Source of the DNA: Tsukamurella pulmonis
GTDB lineage: Bacteria; Actinomycetota; Actinomycetes; Mycobacteriales; Mycobacteriaceae
Reading direction: 5' to 3'
Length of the DNA stretch: 64,000 bases
NCBI RefSeq assembly: GCF_900103175.1
Contig: NZ_FNLF01000002.1
Location: 2,556,136-2,620,135 of the forward strand
The translations under genes and the position numbers were made by a program. The number at the start of each line of letters is the position of its first letter. Positions within the stretch are counted from its first letter, which is position 1. Positions 38,508 to 47,457 of this stretch are shown here, piece after piece. A model generated the notes under the pieces. The model searched no databases. It saw only the letters and a list, made by a program, of their open reading frames with translations, and was not told where the DNA came from.

Positions 38508-39674
38508 ATGAAAGCTGTCGTGTGCAACGAAGGCCGTCTCACCGTCGAGGATCTCCCCGCCCCCAGCCCCGCCCGCGGGCAGGTGCTCCTGAACGTCACC
38601 CGCACCGGGATCTGCGGCTCGGACCTGCACGCCCGCCACCACGCCGACCTCGTGGCCGATCTCGCGGCCAAGGCCGGGTACCCCGATTGCATGCGCACCG
38701 ACCAGCGCATCGTCATGGGGCACGAGTTCGTGGGCACTGTCGCCGAGTACGGCCCCGGCTGCCGCAAGCGGTGGCCGGTGGGCACGCGCGTGGTGTCCCT
38801 GCCGACGCTGATGGTCGGCAGCGAGCCCCAGCTCGTGGGCCTGTCCGAGCGCGCCCCCGGCTCGTACGCCGAGCAGGTGCTCGTCCAGGAGTCGATGACG
38901 ATGCCCGTGCCCGCCAAGCTGTCCGACGAGGAGGCCGCCCTCACCGAGCCGATGGCCGTCGCGTGGCACGCGGTGCGCCGCGCCGAGGTCGGCCGCGGGC
39001 AGACGGCCATCGTGATCGGCTGCGGCCCCATCGGCCTCGCGGTGATCTCGATGCTGCGCGCGTCGGGGGTCAAGAAGATCATCGCGAGCGACTTCTCCCC
39101 CGGCCGCCGCGCCCTCGCCAAGCAGATGGGCGCCCACGTCGTCGTCGATCCGCGCGAGCAGCAGCCGTGGGACGCCTACAAGCAGCCCCGCAACGAGATC
39201 CGCAAGGCGAGCGACCTGTTCAAGCTGGGCGTGAGCACGATGGACAAGCTCACCCTCGTCCCGGGTCCCCTGCCCTGGTGGCACGTCTTCCGCCTCGCGG
39301 ACAAGATCGGCGAGACCCCGTCGGGCCCCGTGGTCTTCGAGTGCGTCGGTGTGCCCGGGATGATCAACTCGATCATCGAGGCCGCACCGCTGCGCACCCG
39401 CGTGGTCGTCGTCGGGGTCTGTATGGAGCCCGACCAGATCATGCCCGCCCTCGCCGGCAACAAGGAGATCGACCTGCGGTTCGCCTTCGGCTACGACCCC
39501 GGCGAGTTCCACGACACGCTGCACATGATGGCGGACGGCAAGGTCGACGTGAAGCCGTTGGTCACGGGCACCGTCGGCCTCGACGGCGTGGCGACGGCGT
39601 TCGACGCTCTCGGCGATCCCGAAGTGCACGCCAAGATCCTCATCGACCCGTCGAGCACGGCGACCGCCCCCTGA
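38508..39674 (+). CDS. zinc-type alcohol dehydrogenase (MDR)
   Basis: 388 residues. Catalytic zinc ligands Cys36 (TGICGSDLH) and His72-Glu73 (GHE) are present, as is the cofactor loop VIGCGPIGLAVISML. The four-Cys structural zinc loop is absent. An insert around residues 230-265 is unusual for short MDR enzymes. It oxidises or reduces an unidentified alcohol/aldehyde with NAD(P). The exonuclease gene follows 11 bp later and is likely co-transcribed. Confidence 0.9.
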   Translation: MKAVVCNEGRLTVEDLPAPSPARGQVLLNVTRTGICGSDLHARHHADLVADLAAKAGYPDCMRTDQRIVMGHEFVGTVAEYGPGCRKRWPVGTRVVSLPTLMVGSEPQLVGLSERAPGSYAEQVLVQESMTMPVPAKLSDEEAALTEPMAVAWHAVRRAEVGRGQTAIVIGCGPIGLAVISMLRASGVKKIIASDFSPGRRALAKQMGAHVVVDPREQQPWDAYKQPRNEIRKASDLFKLGVSTMDKLTLVPGPLPWWHVFRLADKIGETPSGPVVFECVGVPGMINSIIEAAPLRTRVVVVGVCMEPDQIMPALAGNKEIDLRFAFGYDPGEFHDTLHMMADGKVDVKPLVTGTVGLDGVATAFDALGDPEVHAKILIDPSSTATAP

Positions 39675-39685
39675 CGGCGCCCGGC

Positions 39686-40540
39686 GTGCTGCGCGTCGGC
39701 ACCTTCAACGTCAACGGTATCCGGGCGGCGCGGCGGCGCGGCTTCGACGCGTGGTTCGCGGACCGCGGGCTCGACGTGCTCGCACTGCAGGAACTGCGCT
39801 GCCCGCCCGCCGAGGTGGGCGACTTCCCCGGCTACCGCGCCGCCGTCGACTGCGGCTCGATCCCCGGCCGCAACGGGGTGGCGATCCTGTCCCGGGAAGC
39901 ACCGTCGGACGTGCGGACCTGGGTGAGCCACCCGCCGCGCGCCCGCGGACTCGCCGAGTACGCCCACGAGGGCCGGTACGTGGAGATCGACGTCCCGGGA
40001 CTGACGGTGGCCTGCCTGTACCTGCCCAAGGGCGGGCTGCCGGCGCACCTGCAGCGCCCCGGGAACATGCGGGAGACGCCCGACGGCGGCGCCAAGCACG
40101 CCCGGAAGATGCGCTTCCTGGACGGCTTCGCGCGCGAGCTCGATCGCAACCGCCGCGCCGCGCTCGCCGCCGGACGGGAGTTCCTGCTGCTCGGCGACCT
40201 GAACCTCGCGCACCTGCCGCACGACGTCACCAACTGGCGCCCGGCGCAGAAGATGGAGGGCTTCCTGCCCGAGGAACGCGCCTGGCTCGACGAGCGGATC
40301 GGACCCCGGCGCCTGGTCGACGTGGTGCGGACCCTGCACGGCGACCGGCCCGGGCCGCTGTCCTGGTGGAGCTGGGCGGGCGCCTCCTTCACCAAGGACG
40401 TCGGCTGGCGGATCGATCACCAGCTGGCCACCCCGGGGCTGGCGCGCAGGGCGGTGGCGGTCACCGTCGACAAGGAGCCCTCGCCCGACGAGCGGCTCTC
40501 CGATCACGCTCCGGTGATCGTGGACTACGCCGTGAGCTGA
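39686..40540 (+). CDS. xthA: exodeoxyribonuclease III (AP endonuclease family)
   Basis: 284 residues from GTG 39686. FNVNGIRAARRRGF, LALQELRCPP (metal-binding Glu), LLLGDLNLAH (Asp-Asn pair), WWSWAGASF and the end SDHAPVIVDY (catalytic Asp-His) match the ExoIII fold. It acts in base excision repair at abasic sites and trims 3' ends. It overlaps the convergent antiporter gene by 16 bp. Confidence 0.93.
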   Translation: MLRVGTFNVNGIRAARRRGFDAWFADRGLDVLALQELRCPPAEVGDFPGYRAAVDCGSIPGRNGVAILSREAPSDVRTWVSHPPRARGLAEYAHEGRYVEIDVPGLTVACLYLPKGGLPAHLQRPGNMRETPDGGAKHARKMRFLDGFARELDRNRRAALAAGREFLLLGDLNLAHLPHDVTNWRPAQKMEGFLPEERAWLDERIGPRRLVDVVRTLHGDRPGPLSWWSWAGASFTKDVGWRIDHQLATPGLARRAVAVTVDKEPSPDERLSDHAPVIVDYAVS

Positions 40541-41679
40541 GCCCGCGCCGGATCGCCCATCTGCCGGGTGGCGCGCCCCGCGGCGATCGCGACGCCGAGG
40601 ATCGTCACCACCCCGCCGACGATCAGCGCGCCGCCCTCCCCCGCCGCGAGCACGTGCAGTTCCTCGCCGACGGTCACGGCCGACACCGGCAGGCTCACCT
40701 GCGCCGCGGACAGCACCGCCAGCGATGCCGGGACGCCGGCGAAGCGGATCGCACCGTGGGCGAGGAGCGAACCGAGCCCGAGCGCGAGCCCGAGCACGAT
40801 GAACTTCGGGTGCTCGATCAGGTGGCGCAGGTCGACCACCGCACCCAGCCAGACGGAGAACAGCGGGCCGAGGAAGCCCTCGCCCACGGCGAAGAGCTGC
40901 GAGGCCATTCGCCGGGGTTCTCCGACCGCCGAGACGGCCAGGCCGAGTGTGAAGCCGGCGATCATGATCGAGACGTGGGTGGTGGAAGCGATGGCCGCGA
41001 GGAGGAACAGGCCGACCAGGCTGATTCGGAGTTGGAGGGCGAACTCGCGCTCCTCGGAGATCTCCTCGAGACGTTTGCGCAGTCCGATCCTCTCCGACCA
41101 CCGCAGCAGCAGGTAGAGGACGAACGCCGCGGCGATCACCGCCAGCGCGCCCAGGGCCGCGCGGACCGCGGTCGGCGGGTTGATGGCCAGCGGGAGCGCG
41201 ACGATGCAGACCACGTCGGCGATAGCCACCTGTGCGGTGAGCGCGAGCAGGGAGGGGTTGGTCAGCCCGTTCATCTTGATCACCGACTGCACGATGGACG
41301 TCGACGACGAGGCCATGAGCACCGCGTAGAGGGCGGCGTGCCCGGTGTCGAAGACCTGCGCGAGGACCGATCCCAGGACGGCCGCGACCAGACCGATCGC
41401 GACCGCCCGCAGGGCGCCGACACCCAGCACCGAGCGCACCGCCGGATCGCGCACCGGGATGTGCGTCCCGGCGATGAACAGCACGATCGCGAAGCCCACG
41501 TTGGCGAGGAACTGGAAGGTGGGTTCGGTGGCGTCCAGCACGCGGAAACCGGTGGCGCCGAAGATCACCCCGCCCAGCACCGGCCCGAGCACCACGGGGA
41601 TGTGCCAACTCCGCTTGGCGGAGAGCAGCGGACCCAACAGCCCCAATGCGGTGATCAGTGCCAGGGTCGAGAACGTCAT
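40525..41679 (-). CDS. cation:proton antiporter (CPA2-type)
   Basis: 384 residues with 11-12 helices. VLGPVLGGVIFGATGFRVLD and VGFAIVLFIAGTHIPVRDPA are early CPA2 helices; ALTAQVAIADVVCIVALPLA holds the membrane Asp expected to carry ions. No C-terminal TrkA-N domain follows, so it is a short antiporter for Na+ or K+ exchange. ATG is leaderless by its -10 spacing. Confidence 0.88.
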   Translation of the reverse strand: MTFSTLALITALGLLGPLLSAKRSWHIPVVLGPVLGGVIFGATGFRVLDATEPTFQFLANVGFAIVLFIAGTHIPVRDPAVRSVLGVGALRAVAIGLVAAVLGSVLAQVFDTGHAALYAVLMASSSTSIVQSVIKMNGLTNPSLLALTAQVAIADVVCIVALPLAINPPTAVRAALGALAVIAAAFVLYLLLRWSERIGLRKRLEEISEEREFALQLRISLVGLFLLAAIASTTHVSIMIAGFTLGLAVSAVGEPRRMASQLFAVGEGFLGPLFSVWLGAVVDLRHLIEHPKFIVLGLALGLGSLLAHGAIRFAGVPASLAVLSAAQVSLPVSAVTVGEELHVLAAGEGGALIVGGVVTILGVAIAAGRATRQMGDPARAQLTA

Positions 41680-41685
41680 GCGCAG

Positions 41686-41691
41686 ACACTA
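41686..41691 (-). promoter_or_regulatory. -10 box, leaderless antiporter gene
   Basis: TAGTGT on the minus strand, 6 nt before the ATG at 41679. Confidence 0.5.
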
Positions 41692-41740
41692 ATCCGACGG
41701 TGCGCCCTTTGCGACCGAAAAGCCTCGGGGGGCGAGCGAC

Positions 41741-42262
41741 CTACTCCCCCGGCCCGCCCCGCGCGGCGCGCAGGGCACGCAACTCCCGCGGCGTCGCCGA
41801 CCGCGCGAGGAGCTCGCCGTCGTCGTCGAGCAGGCAGGCGATCTCCGTCGGGAAGGCGCCCTCCGCGACGAGCTCGGCCTTCGCGCGCCGCATCGCCGCG
41901 AGCAGCGCGTGCCCGTACCGGGCGTACGCGGCGTTCCAGTCGGCCTCGCCGAGCCCGTCGACGGCCCCGGTCAGGCGGTCCTGCCAGGCGTCCAACGGCG
42001 CCCGGCGCGACCAGCCCTCGTCGGCGCGCGGCCATGCCGGCGGATTCCACAGGGCGCGCGGCGCAACCGATTCGACGGTGCCCAGCGCCGGGTGGGGCAG
42101 GTCGATGGGGCCGCCCGCCTCGGCGTGGAAGGCGGTCAGCGCGTACGCGTAGGGCAGCTCGCCGTCGGCCTGGTAGACGAGCGCTCGCGCGACGGTGCGC
42201 AACTCCTCGGCGATCGCATCCTCGAAGCCGAACCAGTCGAAGTCGTTGCCCGCGATCGTCAT
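41741..42262 (-). CDS. hypothetical protein
   Basis: 173 residues, no recognised domain with confidence; the region ELRTVARALVYQADGELPYAYALTAF faintly recalls DUF4303 proteins. It is acidic, soluble and lacks a signal peptide. It starts 22 bp after the stop of the lactate monooxygenase-like gene on the same strand and has no -10 box of its own, so it should be on that mRNA. Codon bias (high third-position GC) supports a real gene. Confidence 0.7.
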   Translation of the reverse strand: MTIAGNDFDWFGFEDAIAEELRTVARALVYQADGELPYAYALTAFHAEAGGPIDLPHPALGTVESVAPRALWNPPAWPRADEGWSRRAPLDAWQDRLTGAVDGLGEADWNAAYARYGHALLAAMRRAKAELVAEGAFPTEIACLLDDDGELLARSATPRELRALRAARGGPGE

Positions 42263-42284
42263 CGGGTCGGCCCGCCCGCGACGG

Positions 42285-43424
42285 TCACCGCTTCACGACG
42301 TGCAGGTCGGCGAGCGTGGTCAAGCAGTCCGCCGCCATCGTCAGGTCGGCCTCGGCCAGCATCGAGCGCAGCACGTGCTCGACGCCCGCGGCACCGCCCA
42401 ACGTGAGCCCGTAGACGTACGGCCGCCCGATCCCGGCGAGCGTGGCGCCGAGGCCGACGACGCGCAGGATGTCGACGCCGTCGCGGACGCCGCTGTCGAA
42501 GGTGACCGGCAGGCCGGCCTCGAGCACGCCCTCGAGGTGGCTGATCGCGGGCAGGCCGCCGTTGGCCTGTCGGCCGCCGTGATTCGAGCAGGCGATCGCG
42601 TCGATGCCCTCGGTGGCCGCCCGCCGCGCGTCCTCGGCGTGACAGATGCCCTTGAGGATGATCGGCAGGTCGGTGACCCGGCGGATCCGGGCGATGTCCT
42701 CCCAGGAGAAGGTGGGCTTACTGAACAGCGACGACCAGACGACCCCCGCGTGCAGCGGCGCCGGATTCTCCACCCCGCAGTGCTCGATGAACCGCGGGTC
42801 GGTGAGGTAGTTCGCGAGGCAGCGGCCGCGCAGGAACGGGATGTATCCGTTGCGCAGGTCCCGCGGCCGCCAGCCCAGGCTGCCGGTGTCGAGGGTGATG
42901 GTCAGCGCGTCGAATCCGGCCGCATCGGCGCGGCGCACCAGGTTGTCCGTGAGCTGGTCGTCCTTGGTCGGGTACAGCTGGAAGGCGGCGAAGGAGTCGC
43001 CGCGGGCGTCGGCGATCTCCTCGATCGGGGCCTCGGAGAGCGTCGAGTACATCGCGGCGACGTTGAGCGTCGCCGCGGCGCGGGCCACTTCGAGGTCACC
43101 GTTCTCGTGCACGAGGCCGTTCACTCCGACGGGGCACAGGACGACCGGCGCGTCGAGCTCCGCGCCGAGGAAGGTCGTCGACAGATCCCGCACGCTGCGG
43201 TCGCGGAGCATCCGGGGCACGAAGCCGTAGCGCCGCAGCTCGGTGACGTTCACGTCCTGCGTGGCCTCGTCGCCCGCGCCGCCGCGCACGTAGTCGAACA
43301 GGGAGTGGTCGAGCACCTGCTGCGCCCGCGCCTGCAGATCGTCGAAGGTGTACGGGAAGTGGCGGTGCTTCGCGACCAGACCCTCCGCGTAGATGCCGTC
43401 CTGGAAGCTGCCGTAGTCCGCCAT
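42285..43424 (-). CDS. FMN-dependent alpha-hydroxy-acid oxidase, lactate 2-monooxygenase-like
   Basis: 379 residues. The catalytic His282 and substrate Arg285 lie in CSNHGGRQ; LKGICHAEDA carries the FMN Lys and TFDSGVRDG binds the phosphate. NGYIPFLRGRCLANYLTDPRF is the loop insert typical of lactate 2-monooxygenases, which turn lactate into acetate, CO2 and water. Length is slightly under the mycobacterial enzyme. The ATG at 43424 is 6 nt after a TACCGT box, so it is leaderless. Other 2-hydroxy acids are possible substrates. Confidence 0.87.
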   Translation of the reverse strand: MADYGSFQDGIYAEGLVAKHRHFPYTFDDLQARAQQVLDHSLFDYVRGGAGDEATQDVNVTELRRYGFVPRMLRDRSVRDLSTTFLGAELDAPVVLCPVGVNGLVHENGDLEVARAAATLNVAAMYSTLSEAPIEEIADARGDSFAAFQLYPTKDDQLTDNLVRRADAAGFDALTITLDTGSLGWRPRDLRNGYIPFLRGRCLANYLTDPRFIEHCGVENPAPLHAGVVWSSLFSKPTFSWEDIARIRRVTDLPIILKGICHAEDARRAATEGIDAIACSNHGGRQANGGLPAISHLEGVLEAGLPVTFDSGVRDGVDILRVVGLGATLAGIGRPYVYGLTLGGAAGVEHVLRSMLAEADLTMAADCLTTLADLHVVKR

Positions 43425-43430
43425 GGGTGG

Positions 43431-43436
43431 ACGGTA
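43431..43436 (-). promoter_or_regulatory. -10 box, leaderless lactate monooxygenase-like gene
   Basis: TACCGT on the minus strand, 6 nt before the ATG at 43424. Confidence 0.45.
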
Positions 43437-43446
43437 GCAGTGGCGG

Positions 43447-44244
43447 TCAGGGAGCGGTGAGGAACTCCAGCGCGTCCGCCGTGGCGGCCAGCTCCTGGAG
43501 GTGGTAGCCGTGCCGCATCCCGGGGTACACGCGCAGCCGGGCACCGGCGATCGCGGCGTGCAGGATCCCCGCGTTCTCGGCCGGGCACATGTGGTCCTGT
43601 GCGCCGTGCAGCACCAGGGTCGGTGCGGCGATCCACGGCAGCGCCGCCCAGGCGTCGTGGTCGGTGCTCGCGGCGAAGTGCGCGCGCTGCGCGGGCAGCG
43701 AACGGGGCTGCGCGATGATCGCCTCGGCCGCGCCGGGGTTCGCCGCGAGCCAGTCCGGGGTGAAGAACAGTTCGAGGAGCGCGCGACGGTCGGAGCGGAC
43801 CAGGATGCGGAGCACCTCACTGGGCCGGGGCACACCGTGGGCGTCGCCGACGGTGGTCGCGCCCAGGATCAGGCGGCGGACCCGGTCGGGGTGGTCGGCG
43901 GCGAGCCACTGGGCCGCGCGGCCGCCCATCGAGAAGCCGTACACGTCCACCGCGTCGCCGAGGGCGCCGTCCGCGCGTGCCGCGTCGAGCACTGCCAGGG
44001 CGTCCGCCGCGCAGTCGCGGGTGCTCCAGCCGCGGGGGAAGACGTCGTCGCTGGCGCCGATGCCGCGATGGTCGAAGGTGATCACGGGCCCGGCGGCGCG
44101 GAAGTCCTCCACGACGGGAGCCCACGACGATCCGGCGAGCGCCTGCCCGGCGAGCAACAGCACACCGGGGCCCGTCGCGCCGGGCGCCGCGGGGTGCACC
44201 GTGTAAGCGAGCCGGGCACCGTCCGGGAGGGTCGCGTGGGGCAT
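43447..44244 (-). CDS. alpha/beta hydrolase
   Basis: 265 residues. ITFDHRGIGASDD is followed by the nucleophile elbow GFSMG with Ser105, the acid in HGAQDHMCP and the His in MRHGYHL, so the triad is complete. It resembles 3-oxoadipate enol-lactonase-like esterases, but no pathway partner is nearby. It lies only 22 bp upstream of the lactate monooxygenase-like start, although that gene has its own promoter. Confidence 0.88.
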   Translation of the reverse strand: MPHATLPDGARLAYTVHPAAPGATGPGVLLLAGQALAGSSWAPVVEDFRAAGPVITFDHRGIGASDDVFPRGWSTRDCAADALAVLDAARADGALGDAVDVYGFSMGGRAAQWLAADHPDRVRRLILGATTVGDAHGVPRPSEVLRILVRSDRRALLELFFTPDWLAANPGAAEAIIAQPRSLPAQRAHFAASTDHDAWAALPWIAAPTLVLHGAQDHMCPAENAGILHAAIAGARLRVYPGMRHGYHLQELAATADALEFLTAP

Positions 44245-44251
44245 GGCGGCA

Positions 44252-44257
44252 AGCCTA
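44252..44257 (-). promoter_or_regulatory. -10 box, leaderless hydrolase gene
   Basis: TAGGCT on the minus strand, 7 nt before the ATG at 44244. Confidence 0.5.
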
Positions 44258-44306
44258 GGACGTCACACCGACAGGACGCAGCTCACACCACGAGGTGAGG
44301 CTTGGC

Positions 44307-44312
44307 TAGAAT
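44307..44312 (+). promoter_or_regulatory. -10 box, leaderless flavodoxin gene
   Basis: TAGAAT, 8 nt before the ATG at 44321; no ribosome site is present. Confidence 0.5.
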
Positions 44313-44320
44313 CTCGTCCC

Positions 44321-44764
44321 ATGTCTGTTCACATCTTCTACGGTTCCTCGACCGGCACCGCCGAGGGCGCCGCGAACGCCATGTTCGACGTGTTCGCCAA
44401 GGCCGGCTCCGTCGAGCTGCACGACATGATGGACGGCGAGATCGACGCACTGGATCCCGCGGACTTCCACGTCTTCTCGTGCGCCACGTACGGCGAGGGC
44501 GAGCTGCCCGCCGGTTCCACCGAGTTCTTCGAGGACCTGCTCGAGGCCGCGCCCGATCTCACGGGTCTGCGGTTCGCCGTCTTCGGGCTGGGCGACACGA
44601 TCTACGTCGACACCTACAACGCCGGCGGAAAGACGATCGTCAAGCATCTCACCGGCCTGGGCGCCGTCCAGGTGGGCGAGCGCTTCGAGCACGACAACTC
44701 CGGCACTGACGATGTGGACGAGAAGGCCGTGGAGTGGGCCGAGGCGATCGTCGGCCAGATCTGA
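44321..44764 (+). CDS. flavodoxin domain protein (MioC-like)
   Basis: 147 residues, a lone flavodoxin fold. SSTGTAE (9-15) is the FMN phosphate loop, CATYGEGELP and FGLGDTIYVDTYNAGGK are the flavin-stacking loops of the MioC/sulfite-reductase type. It carries electrons to an unidentified partner in the cytoplasm. A strong terminator follows. Confidence 0.9.
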   Translation: MSVHIFYGSSTGTAEGAANAMFDVFAKAGSVELHDMMDGEIDALDPADFHVFSCATYGEGELPAGSTEFFEDLLEAAPDLTGLRFAVFGLGDTIYVDTYNAGGKTIVKHLTGLGAVQVGERFEHDNSGTDDVDEKAVEWAEAIVGQI

Positions 44765-44786
44765 CGCCGTCCCCCTGACAGACGAG

Positions 44787-44820
44787 CGCCGCCGCGGAGT
44801 GATCCGCGGCGGCGTTCTTT
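44787..44820 (+). terminator. flavodoxin gene terminator
   Basis: A 12-bp perfect stem (CGCCGCCGCGGA with TCCGCGGCGGCG), a GTGA loop and a TTCTTT tail, 22 bp after the stop. Confidence 0.85.
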
Positions 44821-44869
44821 CGTATCGGGTGGTGCTATTGCGGCACGGTCAGCGTGGGCGCTGTGGTAT

Positions 44870-45331
44870 TCACGCCCGCACAGGCCTCGCACACCGAGGC
44901 GGGGATACGCCGCGCCGCTGCAGAGCGCCGAAGACGATGCAGCCGAGGCACACGCCGGCCGCCGATTCGAGCAGGGCGGCCACCACGAGGAGGCCGAGCA
45001 CGATCTGGGCCGCGAGGTGGTTCCCGGTCACGAACAGCACCAGCGCCGTGGTCGAGAACACCAGGCCGATGGTCTGCGCGAACCGCTTGGGCGGACCGGG
45101 CACGAGCTTGGCCGGGCCGATCCGCGGCGCGATGACGTGCACCGAGAGCCGGCCGAACGGCGAGTAGCGGGGACCGCCCGCGACGCGCAACGCGAAACCG
45201 ATCGCGAGGGCGGCGTAGAGCCACCACTGCCCGGCGACGATCGTCACGATCGCGAGCAGCACGACCAGCGCCGCGGTGACGCGGGCCGCGTACTCGTTGA
45301 CCGGGTTCGGGAAGGAGAACAGACCACTCAC
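44870..45331 (-). CDS. DUF4395 membrane protein
   Basis: 153 residues with about four helices. FPNPVNEYAARVTA at the start, RIGPAKLVPGPPKRFAQTIG in the middle and ESAAGVCLGC at the end mark DUF4395. The Cys pair near the end could be redox-active; family members often lie beside thioredoxin-like genes, but none is here. GTG is leaderless. Confidence 0.88.
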   Translation of the reverse strand: MSGLFSFPNPVNEYAARVTAALVVLLAIVTIVAGQWWLYAALAIGFALRVAGGPRYSPFGRLSVHVIAPRIGPAKLVPGPPKRFAQTIGLVFSTTALVLFVTGNHLAAQIVLGLLVVAALLESAAGVCLGCIVFGALQRRGVSPPRCARPVRA

Positions 45332-45338
45332 GCCGCTG

Positions 45339-45344
45339 AGACTA
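45339..45344 (-). promoter_or_regulatory. -10 box, leaderless DUF4395 gene
   Basis: TAGTCT on the minus strand, 7 nt before the GTG at 45331. Confidence 0.5.
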
Positions 45345-45400
45345 ACCGCGCGCGACGCCCCGTCCCAGGGTTGCGCTCGCCCTGATTCTCACTCCGTGTC

Positions 45401-45832
45401 TCAGGCCGGGTCCTCGCCGGCGGCGAGGCGCAGCAGCAGCGGCACGGCGTCGCGCAGCAGCGCCGCCTCATCGGCGGTGAGCTGCGCGCCCCCGGTCTGC
45501 ACGAGCCAGGCGTCCTGCGCGGCGTCGCGGGCGTGCAGTGCGGCCCGTCCGCGTTCGGTGAGGGCGACGGGCCGCCGTCGCCCGTCGGAGCCGTCGGCGT
45601 CGTCCTGCAGGAAGCCGCGGCGGCGCAGGTCGGCCACCGCGACGGACACGTTCGAGCGCTTCATGTCGAGCCGGTCGCCGATCGCCGTCGGGAAGGCCTC
45701 CGGTCCCAGCGCCTCGACGGTGGCGAGCACGAACAGCTCGGAGCCGCGCAGCCCCGCGGCGGGCAACCGCCGGAGTCGTTCCTCCAGCAGGCCCACCGCG
45801 AGGCGCAGCGCCTCTGCGTCGCCGGGCTTCAT
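45401..45832 (-). CDS. MarR-type winged-helix regulator
   Basis: 143 residues. The recognition region is PTAIGDRLDMKRSNVSVAVADLRRRGFL, followed by a wing (DGSDGRRRPVALTERG). It starts 7 bp after the SPFH gene stop, so it is the last gene of the NfeD-SPFH unit and may regulate it. It lies at 45401-45832; a much longer open frame in this register reads antisense-like Pro/Arg-rich residues and is not used. Confidence 0.82.
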   Translation of the reverse strand: MKPGDAEALRLAVGLLEERLRRLPAAGLRGSELFVLATVEALGPEAFPTAIGDRLDMKRSNVSVAVADLRRRGFLQDDADGSDGRRRPVALTERGRAALHARDAAQDAWLVQTGGAQLTADEAALLRDAVPLLLRLAAGEDPA

Positions 45833-45839
45833 CGTCGCG

Positions 45840-47396
45840 CTACCGCGCGTCGACGGTGTCCGCGGCCGTCGCGGCCGGTTCGACCGTCGCGGGCGTGGGG
45901 GCCGGTCCGGCGGCGTCGCCGTCGAGCAGCTTCGACAGGTCGATGCCCTGTGCGCGCAGGGCGGCGACGATCGACGCGATCGACTGGGCCGACAGCCCGA
46001 GCAGGCCTCCGGTGGCGTCGTTCTGCCCGCCGCCGATGATGTTGATGGAATCGATCGCCGCGGTGGCCTCGGACTGGGACCGCACCGCGCCCTCGATGGT
46101 GGCGAGCACCTGGGGCACGAGCAGCAGGCGTGCCGCGTCCGCGTTGTACTGGTTGAACGCCTCGGCCTGTGCCTGCTTACCGGCCGCGTCGGCGCGCAGC
46201 TCGGCTTCGAGCGCCTCAGCCGCGACCTTGCGGGCCGTCGCCTTGGACTCGCCCTCGAGGCGGATCGACTCGGCCTGCACCTCGGCCTGAGCGAGCTTGC
46301 CGGCCGCGTCGGCGCGGAGCTCCGCCTCAACGGCAGCGGCGGCCGACTTGCGGGCGTCCGCCGCCGACTCGCCGTCCAGGCGGGTCGAGTTCGCGCGGGC
46401 CTCGGCGGTGAGGATCGCGGACTGGCGCTCACCCTCGGCGCGGGTGATCGCGGCCTGCCGCTGCGCCTCGGCGGGCGCGATCACGTCGGCCTCGAGCGCC
46501 GCCTCGGCCTGCGCGCGACGCTTGCGCTCGACCTCGGTGCGGGCCTCGATGCGCGCGGCCTCGGCCTCCTCGAGCGCGATGCCGACGTTCTTCTCCGCCT
46601 TCGCCTTGGCGAGCGGGCCCGCCTGGTCGGCCTCGGCGTTCTCCGCCTCGGTCTGGGCACGCAACTGGGCGATGCGCACGTCGCGGCCCTGCTGGGCCTC
46701 GGCGATCGCGGTCTCGGCCTCGGTCTGCGCGATCTCGCCGGCGCGACGGGCGTCGGCGGAGCGGATCAGCGAGTCCCGCTCGGCCTCGGCCTTACCGATG
46801 TCGGCGTCGCGCTTGACCTCGGCGATGCGCTTCTGGCCGAGCGATTCGAGGTACCCGTTGCGGTCCTCGATACCGGCGATCTTGAGGATGTCGACTTCCA
46901 TGCCGATGCGCGCGAGGTCGCCGCCGGCCTCCTCCACCACGCCGCGCGCCAGGGCCTCGCGGTTGCTGTTGAGGTGCTCGACGGTCATGGTCGCGGCGAT
47001 GCCGCGCAGGCTGCCGGCCAGGATCTCGTTGATCTGGTTCTCCAGCTCCGCCATGTTGGCGGTGAGGAAGCGCTGCGCCGCGGTGCGGGTCATCTCGTCG
47101 GTGGTGCCGATGCGCACCAGGCCGACGGCCTGCAGTTCGACGGGCACACCGTCGATGCTGCGGGCGTTGCTCAGCGCGATGCGCACCTCGAACGGGCGCA
47201 GCGGCATGTAGTCGACGCGCTCGAGCCCCGGCACCTTGAACCGGGCGCCGCCGCGCACCACCTTCATCTCGCCGCGGCCGGTGAAGATGGCGACCTGGTC
47301 CGGCGGGGACTTGATGTAGTTGTGGAAGAAGATCCACAGCGCCAACAGGATCACGATCACCGCGGCACCGGCCGCGAGCAGGATCGATACGGTCAT
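45840..47396 (-). CDS. SPFH/flotillin-like membrane protein
   Basis: 518 residues. One N-terminal membrane span (4-27, VSILLAAGAAVIVILLALWIFF), an SPFH/band 7 domain (about 30-210), then a very long Ala/Glu-rich coiled coil (about 210-450) with repeated units such as AEGERQSAILTAEARANS and two near-copies of VEAELRADAAGKLAQAE, ending in GGGQNDATGG and a Pro/Ala tail. Flotillins organise membrane microdomains. Strong GGGAGGAA site before the ATG. It follows an NfeD-type gene, its usual partner. Confidence 0.92.
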   Translation of the reverse strand: MTVSILLAAGAAVIVILLALWIFFHNYIKSPPDQVAIFTGRGEMKVVRGGARFKVPGLERVDYMPLRPFEVRIALSNARSIDGVPVELQAVGLVRIGTTDEMTRTAAQRFLTANMAELENQINEILAGSLRGIAATMTVEHLNSNREALARGVVEEAGGDLARIGMEVDILKIAGIEDRNGYLESLGQKRIAEVKRDADIGKAEAERDSLIRSADARRAGEIAQTEAETAIAEAQQGRDVRIAQLRAQTEAENAEADQAGPLAKAKAEKNVGIALEEAEAARIEARTEVERKRRAQAEAALEADVIAPAEAQRQAAITRAEGERQSAILTAEARANSTRLDGESAADARKSAAAAVEAELRADAAGKLAQAEVQAESIRLEGESKATARKVAAEALEAELRADAAGKQAQAEAFNQYNADAARLLLVPQVLATIEGAVRSQSEATAAIDSINIIGGGQNDATGGLLGLSAQSIASIVAALRAQGIDLSKLLDGDAAGPAPTPATVEPAATAADTVDAR

Positions 47397-47457
47397 GACG
47401 TTCCTCCCTATTCCTCTTTCGATGGTTCTGCGGCGCGCCGGCGAGGGCGCGCGTGCG

